Made by a program: the position numbers and the translations under genes. From Auxenochlorella pyrenoidosa (taxonomy: Eukaryota; Chlorophyta; Trebouxiophyceae; Chlorellales; Chlorellaceae): DNA of 18,023 nt. Positions within the stretch are counted from its first letter, which is position 1. Each line of letters starts with the position of its first letter. The DNA lies in NCBI GenBank assembly GCA_001430745.1, contig KQ482042.1:2837700-2855722 (forward strand), written 5' to 3'. Of this stretch, positions 15,497-18,023 are shown piece after piece. The notes beneath the pieces are model-generated. The model did not search any database and was not told the origin of the DNA. It saw only the letters and a list, made by a program, of their open reading frames with translations.

Positions 15497-18023
15497 ATGA
15501 TACCAGGGAAACTTGTTTTGGGACTTCTGGTCCTCGTAGCAAGCGGTGAGGTGCCGGGATGGCAAGTGCCTGCTTGCAGCAAACGCCGCAGCTCCTGACT
15601 GGCACGCTCTAAAGCGCCGTGCTGGGCTTCAGACCGAGAATTCGATGGGACGCCGCGGGCTGAGGCAGTGAAGCGGACAAACGGGGTGGCATCCAGGACC
15701 CCACTGCCGCTGGCGCCAGCCGCTATCGATGGCGTGGCTGCCTACAAGAATGTGGCAGCTGCAGCTAGAGAGGGCGCAAGTGGATCCAGACCTGCCCTGT
15801 TGCTCACAGCTCTGAATGTGAAGGAGGTTTCCCATCTCCATCATCATCCCTCCTTCCCGACTCCCATCCCCGCCCACCCAGGCGCCTCTGCCAGCCGCGA
15901 CCTGCTGGCAACGTCGGCTCCCATCAACCCCATCTCCGGGCAGGGCGGCGGGCTTCCCCAGTGCAACGTGACCTGCCCAGCAGGGCCCACTGGACCGCAA
16001 GGTGGGCCTGGGTGGCGCACCCCGCACGCATGCCAGTGCTGACAGAAGCAGTGGCATGCCTCGCGCCTGCCCGGCAAGCATGCGCGCCGACAATCCCCCA
16101 TCTTGCAAGCCAGATGTCCTCACGCCCTGCCTCTGTCACCCGCCTTCTCCCTCCGCAGGCCCCAGAGGTGAGACGCAAGGCCGTGTAGGGTGCAGCCAGC
16201 TTGCCCGCGAGCGGTGCCGCTGCGGTGCATGCCAGCAGCGGGCCCAGCCAGTTTGGGGCGGTGTATTGCATGCACGGCCAGCAGGCACACCGTGCCCGGC
16301 ACCGTGGCCTGCAGGGTCCTACTGGGCTGTTCCCATGGCATCTCATGCTCCCACCACAACACGACCTGACAGCCCTCTCCCGCCTGCTCTCCGCTCCCGC
16401 TGCAGGGCCCCAGGGCGTGCGTGGCCTCCAAGGTGAGCCCCTGCTGCCCGCTGCTGCCAGAGACATGACCCAGGGCACCAAACAGACAGCACCAGTGCAG
16501 GGCATCCTGCAGTTGTGCACAGCCTGAGCCGGGGATCTGCAACATGACGCAGCCTCGCACCTGCCCATGCAAGCACCCTGCCCCACCACCCCTCGCCCGC
16601 AGGAGCCACCGGGCCCAAGGGCGCAACTGGCGCTGCTGGCGCCCGTGGCGCAGCCGGTGCGCCCTGCTCAGGACTGCCCCCGCCTCTTCCCTTGCTGGCC
16701 AAGTGACTGCGTTGCACTTGTGCCGCTGCTGGTGTGCACAGCCCGCTGCAAGCTCAGGGCCGCAGCGCTGCATGTGCCTACTACCAACAACCCCCCGCCC
16801 TGCCCTGCTGCCCAACCTTGCAGGCCCAGCTGGCGCAAGGGGTGAGTGCATCAGAGGGCCGCCTGCCAGATGGAGGGGGGGTGCAAGGGGGCCAGAGGGC
16901 AGGGCCGCTGCACGCATGGGCTGCGCACACATTCCCAGGAAGTAAGAAAGTGCAGACCGAGTTGTTGCAATCTCCTCGCCTGTTCACCAATGATTGCAGG
17001 GGCAACCGGCCCTGCTGGCCCTGCCGGGCCAAAGGGTGCCACTGGTGCCACGGGCACTGCTGGCCCAGCTGGCTCCACCGGCATTGCAGGTGAAGCCTGC
17101 CAGGATGCATGAGCGAAATGTATTCAACAGCTGCCCACCACATCCACGGGCGGTGCCTGCCCAAAGGCACTGCAGCAGGTGTTGCCTCAAACAGCTGAGC
17201 ACTGCACAGGCTTGTAAGGACTTGTCGTGGCCTTGCCTGCTGAACTGCCTAGCATCGGATGGACCGCCCTGCTGCAGGTCCCCAGGGTCCCATCGGCCTG
17301 CCCGGCCCTGCTGGCGTCGCCGGCGAGACAGGTGAGGAGGCTTCAAAGGGTGACAACCGTGCAGGGAAGATGGTGCGACGGTTAGTTTTCCTAGAGCAGC
17401 GGCTGTCCAACGACCGAGACTGGTTGGCTTAACGGTGCCCATGAGGACAATGCGGACATGGATGTGCCTCCCCCACTGCAGGCCCCATGGGCCCCTCTGG
17501 CATGCCCGGCGCCACCGGCCCAACTGGCGAGACAGGCAAGCATGCTGCAGCTGGGCACACAAGGGTAAACACAGTCTATCAGCAGTGGTTGTCACTGCTG
17601 CAGCATGCCAGCAGATCAGCAGCCACGCACCGGCAAGCAGCGTAACGATTAACAGCTGCAGCACCAGCAGCGGCAGCAGCAGTTTGACCAGCAGTCGTGC
17701 GTCCTCACTTGGTGCGTCCCTCGCCCACCCGCCCTCTGCAGGCCCCATGGGCCCCTCTGGCATGCCCGGCCCGACTGGCGAGACAGGCCCGACTGGCGAG
17801 ACAGGCAAGCATGGGCAGCCGGGCACACAAGGGTGAACACAGTGTGCGTGTAACTGCTGCAACATGCCAGCAGATCAGCGGCCACACTCCAGCAAGCAGC
17901 GGAACCATCGGCGGCTTCAGCAGCAACAGTGGAGCAGCAGTTGAACCAGCAGATGTGCGTCCTCACTCGCTGTGTCCACTCACCCACCCTCCCACTGCAG
18001 GCCCCATGGGCCCCTCTGGCATG
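15497..18023 (+). CDS. Secreted collagen-like (Gly-X-Y repeat) protein, 3' end outside window
   Basis: Exons: 15497-15545, 15882-16001, 16159-16167, 16406-16432, 16603-16656, 16824-16841, 17000-17089, 17278-17331, 17482-17535, 17742-17804, 18001-18023 onward; 187 codons so far. Exon 1 encodes MIPGKLVLGLLVLVASG, a signal peptide, in a good start context (GACCATGA), and splices in phase to ASASRDLLATSAP. The non-repeat head ends in LPQCNVTCPAG, with two Cys that could cross-link chains and an NVT glycosylation sequon. After that every residue fits Gly-X-Y, for example GATGPKGATGAAGARGAA and GPMGPSGMPGATGPTGET. All junctions between complete exons are phase 1, splitting a glycine codon, and all complete Gly-X-Y exons are multiples of 9 nt. 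Introns 17536-17741 and 17805-18000 appear to use GC donors (ACAG/GCAAGC). The protein is probably a trimeric triple helix outside the cell or in the wall; proline hydroxylation is plausible but unseen. Intron 15546-15881 (336 nt) holds nothing recognised. An in-phase extra exon there cannot be excluded. Confidence 0.88.
17482..18023 (+). repeat. Tandem array of ~260-bp exon-plus-intron units
   Basis: Units begin at 17482, 17742 and 18001 (spacing 260 and 259 bp). Each starts with the same 27-nt coding segment for PMGPSGMPG (the third is cut by the window edge). The following introns also align: both have GCAAGCATG, GGGCACACAAGGGT, AACACAG, CATGCCAGCAGATCAGC, GTGCGTCCTCACT and a CTGCAG acceptor. 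The array leaves the window on the right. Confidence 0.9.
17769..17804 (+). repeat. 18-bp perfect tandem duplication inside a collagen exon
   Basis: GCCCGACTGGCGAGACAG occurs at 17769-17786 and again at 17787-17804, encoding PTGET-G twice. It adds exactly two Gly-X-Y triplets and explains why this exon is 63 nt. Confidence 0.92.

Noticed and set aside
17380..17450. Possible tRNA-like fold near GGTTAGTTTTCC ... GGTTGGCTTAAC in a collagen intron
   Set aside because: No T-loop motif or consistent acceptor stem.
17482..18023. CRISPR array or transposon as the source of the 260-bp periodicity
   Set aside because: Repeat units contain coding exons in collagen register and introns with splice sites; there are no short spacers, terminal repeats or transposase.

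Overview
The window is nuclear DNA from a GC-rich eukaryote. Genes are split by many short introns (about 100-370 nt), mostly with GTG(A/C/G) donors and CTGCAG-type acceptors. Two likely poly(A) signals are TGTAA, the green-algal form, and one gene resembles a conserved plant protein. I read this as a green alga, most likely a Chlorella-type trebouxiophyte; the lineage is an inference from gene structure and content.

Six protein genes alternate strictly in strand: -,+,-,+,-,+. (1) 1-3536 (-): mitochondrial pyruvate dehydrogenase E1 beta, with its last exon beyond the left edge. (2) 3772-5810 (+): a HIRIP3/CHZ-type histone chaperone. (3) 6209-8393 (-): a protein joining two EF-hands, a p25-alpha (TPPP) domain and a coiled coil. 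(4) 8746-10697 (+): a conserved protein of unknown function. (5) 10966-13637 (-): a secretory-pathway GT49 (LARGE/B4GAT1-like) glycosyltransferase. (6) 15497-18023+ (+): a secreted collagen-like protein that runs off the right edge. For every gene I joined exons by hand using splice signals, reading phase and protein-family continuity; the exon lengths close in frame.

The layout gives three divergent intergenic regions (3537-3771, 8394-8745, 13638-15496) that may act as shared promoters, and two short convergent ones (5811-6208, 10698-10965).

The most unusual part is the collagen-like gene. All its complete internal Gly-X-Y exons are multiples of 9 nt (9, 27, 54, 18, 90, 54, 54, 63), all start and end inside a glycine codon, and the 3' part is a tandem array of exon-plus-intron units about 260 bp long that continues out of the window. 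Two of its introns, and one in gene 4, appear to use GC instead of GT donors. The neighbouring divergent gene encodes a secretory glycosyltransferase, so the right third may hold an extracellular-matrix or cell-wall gene pair; that link is an inference from position and predicted compartment only.
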